From Flavobacteriales bacterium (lineage in GTDB: Bacteria; Bacteroidota; Bacteroidia; Flavobacteriales; Flavobacteriaceae), in the NCBI GenBank assembly GCA_024643405.1, contig JAHENA010000025.1, positions 1-33,669 of the forward strand: 33,669 bases of DNA. The letters run 5' to 3'. The notes below the pieces were generated by a model. The model had not been told where the DNA came from and made no database searches. It worked only from the letters and a program-made list of their open reading frames with translations. This document shows, one piece after another, positions 16,525-24,196 of this stretch. A program made the position numbers and the translations under genes. Positions within the stretch are counted from its first letter, which is position 1; every line of letters begins with the position of its first letter.

Positions 16525-19500
16525 ATGACCTATTTCAACTTTAAAAAATGGAACACCATTACTGGTTGGTTCACTTTTTTAATTGCCTTTATAACATATG
16601 GTTTAACCGTAGAACCAACCGTTAGTTTTTGGGATGCCGGAGAATACATCTTAACATCTGCCAAACTTCAGGTAGGTCATCCACCAGGAGCCCCATTGTT
16701 TCAAATGTTTGGAGCCTTTTTCTCCTTGTTCGCATTTGAGCCTTCAAAGATAGGCTACATGTTGAACTTAATGAGTGCTGTGGCGAGTGCCTTTACTATT
16801 CTTTTTATGTTTTGGACTATTACCCTATTACTTAAAAAACTAGTAGTTAAGAAAAATGAGTTGTCCCAACAAAAGGCAATAGCTATTCTTGGAAGTGGGT
16901 TAGTTGGAAGCTTAGCGTTTACGTTTACAGATTCCTTTTGGTTCAATGCGGTTGAAACTGAGGTTTACGCCATGGCAACATTGATAATGGCTATCTTATT
17001 TTGGCTAGGTTTACGATGGGAACAAGACATGGATAAACCAAGAGGTAATCGTTGGCTTATCTTAATCTCCTTTGTTATAGGCTTGTCATTTGGAGTTCAC
17101 TTTATGGGATTACTCACTATTCCAGCGATTGGATTAATCTACTTTTTTAAGAACTACAAAACGGTCACAGTTAAAAATTTCATCATAGCCAATTTGGTGT
17201 CCGTAGCCGTTTTACTTTTTGTTTTTAAACTTTTGGCACCAAACATTCTGAGAATATTTAGTGCCTTCGAAATCTTTTTTGTCAACTCAATAGGTCTTCC
17301 TTTTAATTCCGGATCCATCATTGCCGGATTATTTATTGTAGCACTAATTTATTATGGTCTAAAATATACCAAGCAAAAAGGCTATAAACAGTTGAATACT
17401 GGCATTCTTTGTGTTGCTTTTATAATTGTTGGTTTTTCTTCATGGTTATTATTACCTATTAGAGCGAACGCTAATGTGGTAATTAATGAAAATAACCCTT
17501 CAAGCGCAAGAGAATTACTAGCTTATTACAATTTGGAACAATATCCTGAGACCCACTTGTTTTATGGACCGCAATTCACCGATCAATACGCCTACCTCGA
17601 TGAAAACAATCCGTATGTAGATGACAAACCTAAATACGAAAAAGACGAAGTTAAAGGTGAGTATGTCATTGTAAACGATTATAAAAATGCCAAACAAAAT
17701 TATAATTCTAAACATGCCTCTATTCTGCCAAGAATGTGGAGTGGTGAACATGCCGAAAATTATATGATGTTTTCAGGATATTTGGATTTCAAATTGAAGC
17801 CTGATTACCAAATGCAAAACGAGTTAAGAACTTTGGTGGCTAATTTTAAAAATGATGTCACTAAAGGCAATGTTGATTATGAAGATTATCATAATTTTTT
17901 AAAACGTTATAAGAACTATTTAGACATTGAAAAACCTTCCTTAGCAAGCAATATTGTATACATGATACAATACCAGTTAGGCTATATGTACTGGCGTTAT
18001 TTTATGTGGAATTTTACCGGAAGACAAGACGATATCCAGGGAAAATATGACAATCACGGGAATTGGATTAGTGGTATAAAACCAATTGATGAATGGCATT
18101 TAGGACTTTCACAGGATAACCTTCCAAGTGATGTAAAAAACAACAAAGCCAGAAACACCTACTATTTCCTTCCACTACTATTAGGCCTTATTGGGTTATT
18201 CTTTTTATTTAATAAAGACAGAAAATTATTCTGGACCATGTTGGTGTTTTTCCTTTTCACTGGTGTCGCTATTCAATTTTATACCAATGTTCGGCCTTTT
18301 GAACCAAGGGAAAGAGATTATTCTGTTGTCGGTTCATTTTATGTTTTCGCCCTTTGGATTGGTTTTGGTGTTTTTGCAATATATGATTCCCTTAAAAAAT
18401 TCGTCTCGTCCAAGTTATTAGCACCGGCTATCACTATTACCTGTTTAGTTTTAGTACCCGGGATATTAGCTGCTAACAACTGGAATGACCATGATAGATC
18501 TGATAAATTCACAGCCAAATCCATGGCTAAAATGTACCTTGATTCTTGTGCTAAAGACGGTATTTTATTTTCAATTGGAGACAATGATACCTTTGCGCTT
18601 TGGTATGCTCAAGAAATTGAAGGATACAGAACCGATGTCCGCGTAGTGAACACGAGCTTATTTCAAACAGATTGGTATATAGACCAGATGAAAAGAAGAG
18701 CTTATGATAGTGATCCTGTGCCTTCACAGCTAACTCATGATCAATATAAATATGGCACCAGAGATTATATCATAAAAGAACCTGTTATAAAAGATACTTT
18801 AAATATTAAGGAGTTTTTAAATTTTATAACCAGTGATCATCCAAGAACAAAATATAAATATGTTTTGGAGCAGCAAGGCGTTGATATTAGTGGTATTAGA
18901 AATCAAGATTTAAATGCTAATTATTTACCAACGGAATATTTAAGACTTCCTGTAAATAAAGAAAACGCACTTAAATATGGCATAGTTAGTCCTAAAGATG
19001 CTGATAAAATAGTGACTGATATTGTTATAAAAATTAAAGATGGTGCTATTTATAAAAACAGGCTATTAATGCTTGATATTGTTGCCAATAATGACTGGAA
19101 ACGTTCCATTTATTTTACTGGGGGCAGCTTTGGAGATGATGATTATATATGGATGAAAGACTATTTGCAGTTAGACGGGATGTGCTATAAATTAGTTCCA
19201 ATTAGAACGCCTGTTGATAAAGCAAATCCATTTGACATGGGTAGAGTTGATAGTGACTTAATGTTTGAAAAAGTGAAAAACTGGGATTGGGGTAATAGCG
19301 GAAGTCCAGATATTTATCATGACCCTGAAACACGAAAAAACTCCATCTCTTATAGAGGTAATCTGGCCCGACTCATTGAACAATTAATTAATGAAGACAA
19401 ATTGGATAAAGCTGAGGAAATAGCTGATATAGCGATGACTAATATGCCTGTAGACTATTTTGGGTATTATACTTTACTCGAACCTTATGTAAGCGCCTAT

Positions 19501-19818
19501 TATGAAGTTGGAAATAAAGAGAAAGCGGAACAGTTATTCAAAGATGTTGCTAAAAAATATCAGGAAAATCTAACCTATTACAGTGGTTTAACAACAACAA
19601 ATCAAGGGCATTTGTTTGAAGATATTTATACAGACATACAACGCTATAAAGGTTTAGTGGACGTATTGATAACTTATGATCCGGAATTTGCAACAAGTGA
19701 AAGTGAGGTGTTTAATTCATATTTAAAATTATTCAGTCATTTTTATGAAGACGCTGGAAATAGTGAGTCAAATCAAGATAAAGACATTCCGTCAGACACC
19801 AGTATAGAGGCGAACTAG
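16525..19818 (+). CDS. DUF2723 (TMEM260-like) multi-pass membrane protein, probable GT-C glycosyltransferase
   Basis: A 1097-residue membrane protein. The N-terminus has FWDAGEYILTSAKLQVGHPP (residues 35-54) after the first helix. This is the DUF2723 signature, and acidic residues Asp37 and Glu40 sit in the first outer loop, as in GT-C glycosyltransferases. About ten helices follow up to residue 325. Next come a long outer domain (about 330-545), a second membrane block (about 550-655, with the family block EPRERDYSVVGSFYVFALWI), and a soluble C-terminal part. That part ends in helical TPR-like repeats (about 950-1060, e.g. DKAEEIADIAMTNM). The human relative TMEM260 is reported as a protein O-mannosyltransferase; the substrate here is unknown. 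The deacetylase gene starts 2 bases after the stop. Confidence 0.88.
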   Translation: MTYFNFKKWNTITGWFTFLIAFITYGLTVEPTVSFWDAGEYILTSAKLQVGHPPGAPLFQMFGAFFSLFAFEPSKIGYMLNLMSAVASAFTILFMFWTITLLLKKLVVKKNELSQQKAIAILGSGLVGSLAFTFTDSFWFNAVETEVYAMATLIMAILFWLGLRWEQDMDKPRGNRWLILISFVIGLSFGVHFMGLLTIPAIGLIYFFKNYKTVTVKNFIIANLVSVAVLLFVFKLLAPNILRIFSAFEIFFVNSIGLPFNSGSIIAGLFIVALIYYGLKYTKQKGYKQLNTGILCVAFIIVGFSSWLLLPIRANANVVINENNPSSARELLAYYNLEQYPETHLFYGPQFTDQYAYLDENNPYVDDKPKYEKDEVKGEYVIVNDYKNAKQNYNSKHASILPRMWSGEHAENYMMFSGYLDFKLKPDYQMQNELRTLVANFKNDVTKGNVDYEDYHNFLKRYKNYLDIEKPSLASNIVYMIQYQLGYMYWRYFMWNFTGRQDDIQGKYDNHGNWISGIKPIDEWHLGLSQDNLPSDVKNNKARNTYYFLPLLLGLIGLFFLFNKDRKLFWTMLVFFLFTGVAIQFYTNVRPFEPRERDYSVVGSFYVFALWIGFGVFAIYDSLKKFVSSKLLAPAITITCLVLVPGILAANNWNDHDRSDKFTAKSMAKMYLDSCAKDGILFSIGDNDTFALWYAQEIEGYRTDVRVVNTSLFQTDWYIDQMKRRAYDSDPVPSQLTHDQYKYGTRDYIIKEPVIKDTLNIKEFLNFITSDHPRTKYKYVLEQQGVDISGIRNQDLNANYLPTEYLRLPVNKENALKYGIVSPKDADKIVTDIVIKIKDGAIYKNRLLMLDIVANNDWKRSIYFTGGSFGDDDYIWMKDYLQLDGMCYKLVPIRTPVDKANPFDMGRVDSDLMFEKVKNWDWGNSGSPDIYHDPETRKNSISYRGNLARLIEQLINEDKLDKAEEIADIAMTNMPVDYFGYYTLLEPYVSAYYEVGNKEKAEQLFKDVAKKYQENLTYYSGLTTTNQGHLFEDIYTDIQRYKGLVDVLITYDPEFATSESEVFNSYLKLFSHFYEDAGNSESNQDKDIPSDTSIEAN

Positions 19819-19820
19819 TT

Positions 19821-20471
19821 ATGCAGATGGTTCCTGTAAAAACACCGTCAGTGGTAAAAAAAATGTTCCCTAACTATGTTTGGAGCATGCCGCCTTCAGA
19901 CCCGGTTATTTATCTTACTTTTGATGATGGCCCTACACCTGAAATCACTGACTGGACTTTAAAACTCTTGAAAAAATTTGATGCAAAAGCAACCTTTTTT
20001 TGTATTGGTAATAATATTGAAAAATATCCCGAACTCTTTCGGGATATTATTTCTCAAGGCCATGCTATAGGAAACCACACTCATAATCATTTAAAAGGGT
20101 GGAAAACACCAACTGAAAATTATTTACAAAACATCTCAAAAGCAGAATTTACAATAAGTTCCCACTTCTATAAAACAAATCTTTTTCGTCCGCCGTATGG
20201 ACGTATTAAGCCCAAACAAGCACAACAGCTTATTGCATTAGGATACCATATCATCATGTGGGATATTTTAACTTTTGATTGGGATAAGGATATTAGCGAT
20301 GAAAAGTGCTTAAAAAATGTAATTGAAAATACGAGTAACGGCAGTATTATTGTATTTCACGATAGTATAAAAGCTTCGAAAAACATGATGTCTGTTTTAC
20401 CAAAAGTACTGGAGCATTATTCTAAACTTGGATATACTTTTAAAGCTTTGGAGTTTAAAGATATTGCTTAA
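19821..20471 (+). CDS. NodB-type polysaccharide deacetylase family protein
   Basis: A 216-residue carbohydrate esterase family 4-like protein. All five NodB motifs are visible: TFDDGPTP (Asp35 and Asp36), GHAIGNHTHNH (metal-binding His pair), RPPYGR, IMWDILTFDWDKD, and VFHDS with the catalytic-side His. An intact metal-dependent deacetylase site is therefore likely. There is no signal peptide or membrane helix, so it should act in the cytoplasm or at the inner face of the membrane, unlike exported peptidoglycan deacetylases. It starts 2 bases after the DUF2723 gene, which suggests translational coupling and a shared glycan pathway. Its 3' end overlaps the convergent thioredoxin-like gene by 17 bases. 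The substrate is unknown. Confidence 0.88.
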   Translation: MQMVPVKTPSVVKKMFPNYVWSMPPSDPVIYLTFDDGPTPEITDWTLKLLKKFDAKATFFCIGNNIEKYPELFRDIISQGHAIGNHTHNHLKGWKTPTENYLQNISKAEFTISSHFYKTNLFRPPYGRIKPKQAQQLIALGYHIIMWDILTFDWDKDISDEKCLKNVIENTSNGSIIVFHDSIKASKNMMSVLPKVLEHYSKLGYTFKALEFKDIA

Positions 20472-20751
20472 TAATGCCAATCAAAGTATTTGCATCTTGC
20501 TCACCGCTTTGACGCCATTTCATCTCTCCATTTTTATAAATGATTAATGTTGGTAACCCTTTTACTCTGAGCGCTTCCGCTAATTCTTGGTTTTTTTCAA
20601 CATCAATCTTTATCACTTTAGCTTTATCGCCAAGTGCCGCTGCCACATCTCTTAAAACAGGATGCATTGCTGTGGATTGATCATTCCATTCGGTGAAAAA
20701 ATCTAACAAAACAGGAATGTCTACATCTATTAGTTCCCCAAATTTTGACAT
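20455..20751 (-). CDS. Thioredoxin-fold protein without active-site cysteines
   Basis: A 98-residue protein with the full thioredoxin layout: VLLDFFTEWNDQSTAMHPVL at the start of the active-site helix, VIKIDVEKNQELAEALRVKG, and the cis-Pro loop LPTLIIYKNGEMKWRQSG. Where thioredoxins have WCGPC it has WNDQS (Asn23, Ser26), and the protein contains no cysteine at all. It therefore cannot do dithiol chemistry. The rest of the fold is well kept, which suggests selection for a binding or scaffold role and not decay. No signal peptide is seen, so it should be cytoplasmic. It is convergent with, and overlaps, the deacetylase end by 17 bases. Confidence 0.88.
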   Translation of the reverse strand: MSKFGELIDVDIPVLLDFFTEWNDQSTAMHPVLRDVAAALGDKAKVIKIDVEKNQELAEALRVKGLPTLIIYKNGEMKWRQSGEQDANTLIGIIKQYL

Positions 20752-20769
20752 ATTTTAAAATTTATTAGT

Positions 20770-20777
20770 CAAATGTA
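20770..20777 (-). promoter_or_regulatory. Putative -7 element for the thioredoxin-like gene
   Basis: On the minus strand it reads TACATTTG, a full match to TAnnTTTG, 18 bases before the ATG. No TTG was found at -33. The rest of the gap to 20915 is AT-rich and shows nothing else. Confidence 0.4.
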
Positions 20778-20915
20778 CTTATACAAACCTACGTATTTTT
20801 TTGATATTACGCTTATATACAATTCAATTGGTTCAAATTGATATTAATTTAAAAATAAACAATTTCAATATAATTATAACATGTTATACCAAAAATTCTT
20901 ACAGATTGATTTAAA

Positions 20916-22151
20916 TTAAGCATTATTTGATCCTTTTTTTAATTCAATTACGGTTATCTCTGGCCAAATCCCAACCCGACCTGGAAAGGCATGGTAACCA
21001 AACCCTCTGTTGACATTAATAAACCTTCCAAATTCTGAATACAATCCAGCCCATTGTTTATAAACATATTGAGATGGACTCCATCTAAAAAACCCCGGTA
21101 TTTCTATGCCCATCTGAAGCCCATGTGTATGACCGCTCAAGGTAAGATGATAATTAAAATCATCCTTCTTTACCTTATATTCCCAATGCGATGGATCATG
21201 AGACATTAATATTTTAAAATCTTCCTTTTCTAATCCTAATGAGGCCTTTTCCAAATCGCCTGCCTGATTAAATCCTTTTCCCCAGTTCTCTACACCTACT
21301 ATGGCTATTTTTTGTCCGCCCTTTTCAATATAACGGTTTTCATTTAAAAGTAAATCAAAACCAATTTTAGGATGCACCTTCTTAACCGCCTCAAAATTTT
21401 TAGCTTTATCTTCCTTTGAAGCCCAATCCACATAATCACCATAGTCATGATTTCCTAAAATTGAATACTTCCCATAAGGTGCCTCAAAATTTTTAAACAA
21501 ATCAATCCAGTTATCCATTTCATCAGCCTTATTATTTACAATATCACCAGTAAAAAGTATAAGATCTGATTTTTGCTGATTAATTAAATCAATACCGTAT
21601 TGAATCTTATCAGGATTTGTAAAACTTCCTGAATGAATATCAGAAATCTGAGTAATAGTAAATCCATCAAATGCCTCCGGTAAATCTTCAAAGGCTAATT
21701 GATATTTTAAAACTTTATAATTATACTTTCCTTGAAAAATTCCATATAAAAAAGACGTAAAAGGAATTGCTGCTAATACCAGTGCTAATTGCGATACAAA
21801 TAAGCGCCTACTTGGTATAGGCTGCGTTGTTCCTGGTGACACATAAGACACTGTTTTTTGAACAAGTCTGACAGCATCTTCACCAAACATCATGATGACT
21901 ATCACTAATTTAGGAATTAAAAAAGTAAGTAAAAACCCTGCTGCAAGTTGAAATCTAATTGTTTGACCTGCGCTTCTAGGCGTGGAATAAACGGTGTAAA
22001 ATAAATTAATGTAAATAGCCAATGCAGCTAATACCCAAATAATTTTCACATACTTGTTTTTTGTAATGGTTTTAAGTGCCTGAAAAGCATAAAATTCTAC
22101 TACAAAAAACAACAAAGAAAAAACCACGAGGGCAATAAAAAATCGGGACAT
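20916..22151 (-). CDS. Membrane-anchored calcineurin-like metallophosphoesterase
   Basis: A 411-residue protein with about four N-terminal helices (near residues 4-26, 36-56, 68-92 and a further one near 118-135), then a metallophosphoesterase domain. All metal and phosphate-binding motifs are present: TQISDIHSGS (DxH), LFTGDIVNNK, ILGNHDYGDY (GNHD), LMSHDPSHW, and LSGHTHGLQMG. It belongs to the YkuE/YaeI-like group. Members of that wider group include the LpxG-type UDP-diacylglucosamine hydrolase, so a role in lipid or nucleotide-sugar hydrolysis is possible but not shown. The gene stands alone on the minus strand between the thioredoxin-like gene and cutC. Confidence 0.9.
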   Translation of the reverse strand: MSRFFIALVVFSLLFFVVEFYAFQALKTITKNKYVKIIWVLAALAIYINLFYTVYSTPRSAGQTIRFQLAAGFLLTFLIPKLVIVIMMFGEDAVRLVQKTVSYVSPGTTQPIPSRRLFVSQLALVLAAIPFTSFLYGIFQGKYNYKVLKYQLAFEDLPEAFDGFTITQISDIHSGSFTNPDKIQYGIDLINQQKSDLILFTGDIVNNKADEMDNWIDLFKNFEAPYGKYSILGNHDYGDYVDWASKEDKAKNFEAVKKVHPKIGFDLLLNENRYIEKGGQKIAIVGVENWGKGFNQAGDLEKASLGLEKEDFKILMSHDPSHWEYKVKKDDFNYHLTLSGHTHGLQMGIEIPGFFRWSPSQYVYKQWAGLYSEFGRFINVNRGFGYHAFPGRVGIWPEITVIELKKGSNNA

Positions 22152-22164
22152 ATAAAAATTTTTT

Positions 22165-22172
22165 CAAATGTA
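22165..22172 (-). promoter_or_regulatory. Possible -7 element for the metallophosphoesterase gene
   Basis: On the minus strand it reads TACATTTG, a full match to TAnnTTTG, 13 bases before the ATG. The implied leader is only about 7 bases, and no TTG is seen at -33, so the call is weak. Confidence 0.3.
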
Positions 22173-22270
22173 AAAAGTTAAGCACGTAATTGCATGGTAT
22201 TTAATGTAAGATTAACAATTTAATAATAATTCAATAAGCTAAAAATCAATTTTTTACTCGTTTAGTGTGC

Positions 22271-22295
22271 AAAAAAAATAATTATTGCAATAATT
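22271..22295 (-). terminator. Possible weak terminator of cutC (16-base palindrome plus T run)
   Basis: A perfect 16-base palindrome, AATTATTGCAATAATT (22280-22295), overlaps the last codons of cutC and is followed on the minus strand by eight T. It could fold as a short AT-rich hairpin. The stem is weak, so it may equally be a chance palindrome or a protein-binding site. Confidence 0.35.
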
Positions 22296-23004
22296 TTATA
22301 ATGGCTTCAATCTTAGAATAATCTGAAATTGACTTTCCGAATTCATTAATATATAGGGCACTATTCATGCTCATTTTCGGCGACATCCCATGGTGATGGA
22401 ATGTAGAAAGTGAACAATGTATTTCATTAAAACCAGCTTCTTTAAACTGCATAGCGTTTTCCAGATTAATACCACCACCAGGTAAAATAGTTATTGTATT
22501 TTTTGCTTGATCTTTTAGATTCAGAATTAATGGCAATCCTTTTAATGCCATATTTTCTTGACCTGAAGTTAAAACCCGCTGTACTCCAAGCTTTATTAAT
22601 TCATTTAAAGCACTTATGGGGTTAGCAACCAAGTCAAAAGCACGATGAAATACAAAAGGCAATGGTTTTGCAAGGTTAACAAGTTCCTGAGTTCTAAGTA
22701 TATCTATTGAATTGTCTGCATTTAAAACGCCTGAGACAATACCAGAACAGCCTAACTCTTTGCATAATTCAATATCTTTTTTAATAATATCAAATTCTGC
22801 CGCAGAATACACAAAATCACCGCTTCTTGGCCTGATTAAAACAAAAACAGGAATACTTAAAGACGTTATAACCTGTTCAATCAAACCATAAGACGGGGTA
22901 ATACCCCCAACCACCAATTCACTGCACAATTCAATACGGTGTGCTCCAGCCTGTTGTGCATTATAGGCAGACTCATATGAATTAGCACAAATTTCAACAA
23001 TCAT
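22282..23004 (-). CDS. cutC: CutC family protein (TIM barrel)
   Basis: A 240-residue protein of normal CutC length. It opens with MIVEICANSYESAYNAQQAG and carries the family blocks AHRIELCSELVVGGITPSYG, VFVLIRPRSGDF, FHRAFD, RVLTSGQ and ILPGGGINLEN. CutC was named for copper homeostasis in Escherichia coli. The copper phenotype there was later traced to the small RNA MicL encoded within the gene, so a copper role should not be assumed. Here it is divergent from a glycosylasparaginase gene with 173 bases between, which hints at glycan or glycopeptide catabolism. That link is inferred from neighbourhood only. Confidence 0.93.
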   Translation of the reverse strand: MIVEICANSYESAYNAQQAGAHRIELCSELVVGGITPSYGLIEQVITSLSIPVFVLIRPRSGDFVYSAAEFDIIKKDIELCKELGCSGIVSGVLNADNSIDILRTQELVNLAKPLPFVFHRAFDLVANPISALNELIKLGVQRVLTSGQENMALKGLPLILNLKDQAKNTITILPGGGINLENAMQFKEAGFNEIHCSLSTFHHHGMSPKMSMNSALYINEFGKSISDYSKIEAIIKLLQ

Positions 23005-23177
23005 AAATTACTTTTTATCTTAAATTAAATTGTAAATCCTTGAATATGCCTTTTCACTTTTGTGTTAAAACTACTAATATTCACCTAAAAATGCTAATTA
23101 TTTAAGTGTATCTCACTATTTTAGTTATTCATTTAAAACGACATAGGTTTAACTATTGAAAATTAAAAAACGGAGCC

Positions 23178-24167
23178 ATGCAACGACGAAAATTCATAAA
23201 AAATTCAGCGCTTAGTATCACTGGAATTGTTTCTTCATCGATAATAGCATCCAATCGACCATCAACTTTTGATGAGAATTTAACAATAAAGTCTATTAAA
23301 CCGTTGGTTGTTTGCACATGGAATTTTCCAAATGCTACTTCCAAAGCAAGGGAGGTTTTAAATAATGGCGGAAATGCCTTAGATGCCGTTGAACAAGGTG
23401 TTATGATTGAAGAAGCTGATCCAACAAACGAAACCGTTGGTTTAGGCGGCCGACCAGACAGAGATGGCAATGTTACTCTGGACGCATGTATAATGAACAA
23501 AGAGGGTAAATGTGGGTCTGTGGTTGCACTTCAAAATATTGTTCATGCTATTTCAGTCGCCAGAAAGGTTATGGAAAACACCCCTCACGTTATGCTAGCC
23601 GGACGTGGAGCTGAAAAATTTGCTTATGAAAGTGGGTTTAAAAAAACAAATTTACTGACTGAGAGCACAAAGAAACAATATGAAGAATGGAAAAAAACCT
23701 CAAATTATAAACCTATTATTAATATTGAAAATCATGATACCATTGGCATGCTTGCTATTGACATAAATGGAGATATAGCAGGTGCCTGTACTACAAGTGG
23801 TTTAGCCTATAAAATGGCCGGGCGTGTTGGCGACAGTCCCATAATTGGATCTGGATTATTTATAGATAATGAAATAGGTGGTTGTGTAGCTACTGGCCTT
23901 GGGGAAGAAGTTGTTAAAACCGTTGGAAGCTTTTTAGTAGTTGAACTTATGCGACAAGGTAAGACCCCTCAAGAGGCCTGTGAAGAAGCTATTAACAGAA
24001 TTGTAAATAAACCTAACAGCGATTATAAAAATTTTCAAGTGGGCTATATCGCCCTGAATAAACAAGGGGTCACAGGCGCCTATGCCATCCATCAATATTT
24101 TAGTATGACTAAAAATCAAGATGGCATAAATGAGTCCATTCAATCAGATTATTTCACCAAACCCTAA
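23178..24167 (+). CDS. N4-(beta-N-acetylglucosaminyl)-L-asparaginase (glycosylasparaginase), Tat-type leader
   Basis: Ntn hydrolase that cleaves the GlcNAc-Asn bond of glycoasparagines. The 329-residue precursor starts with the twin-arginine leader MQRRKFIKNSALSITGI, so export to the periplasm is likely. The substrate-side Trp is in CTWNF (Trp48). The nucleophile is in ENHDTIGM (Thr188), which becomes the N-terminus of the beta chain after self-cleavage, as in the human and Flavobacterium enzymes. The GRVGDSPIIGSG and TGLGEEVVKT blocks complete the site. The HDTIG form separates it from the isoaspartyl peptidase at 27827-28756. It is convergent with cphA (29 bases). Glycoasparagine as substrate is inferred from these motifs. 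Confidence 0.9.
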   Translation: MQRRKFIKNSALSITGIVSSSIIASNRPSTFDENLTIKSIKPLVVCTWNFPNATSKAREVLNNGGNALDAVEQGVMIEEADPTNETVGLGGRPDRDGNVTLDACIMNKEGKCGSVVALQNIVHAISVARKVMENTPHVMLAGRGAEKFAYESGFKKTNLLTESTKKQYEEWKKTSNYKPIINIENHDTIGMLAIDINGDIAGACTTSGLAYKMAGRVGDSPIIGSGLFIDNEIGGCVATGLGEEVVKTVGSFLVVELMRQGKTPQEACEEAINRIVNKPNSDYKNFQVGYIALNKQGVTGAYAIHQYFSMTKNQDGINESIQSDYFTKP

Positions 24168-24196
24168 CATCCAAAAAGTGTTTTTATGCTTAAACC

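Noticed and set aside
24168-24196. Terminator between glycosylasparaginase and cphA
   Set aside because: Only a 5-base A/T stem with a 3-base loop can be drawn, too weak to call.
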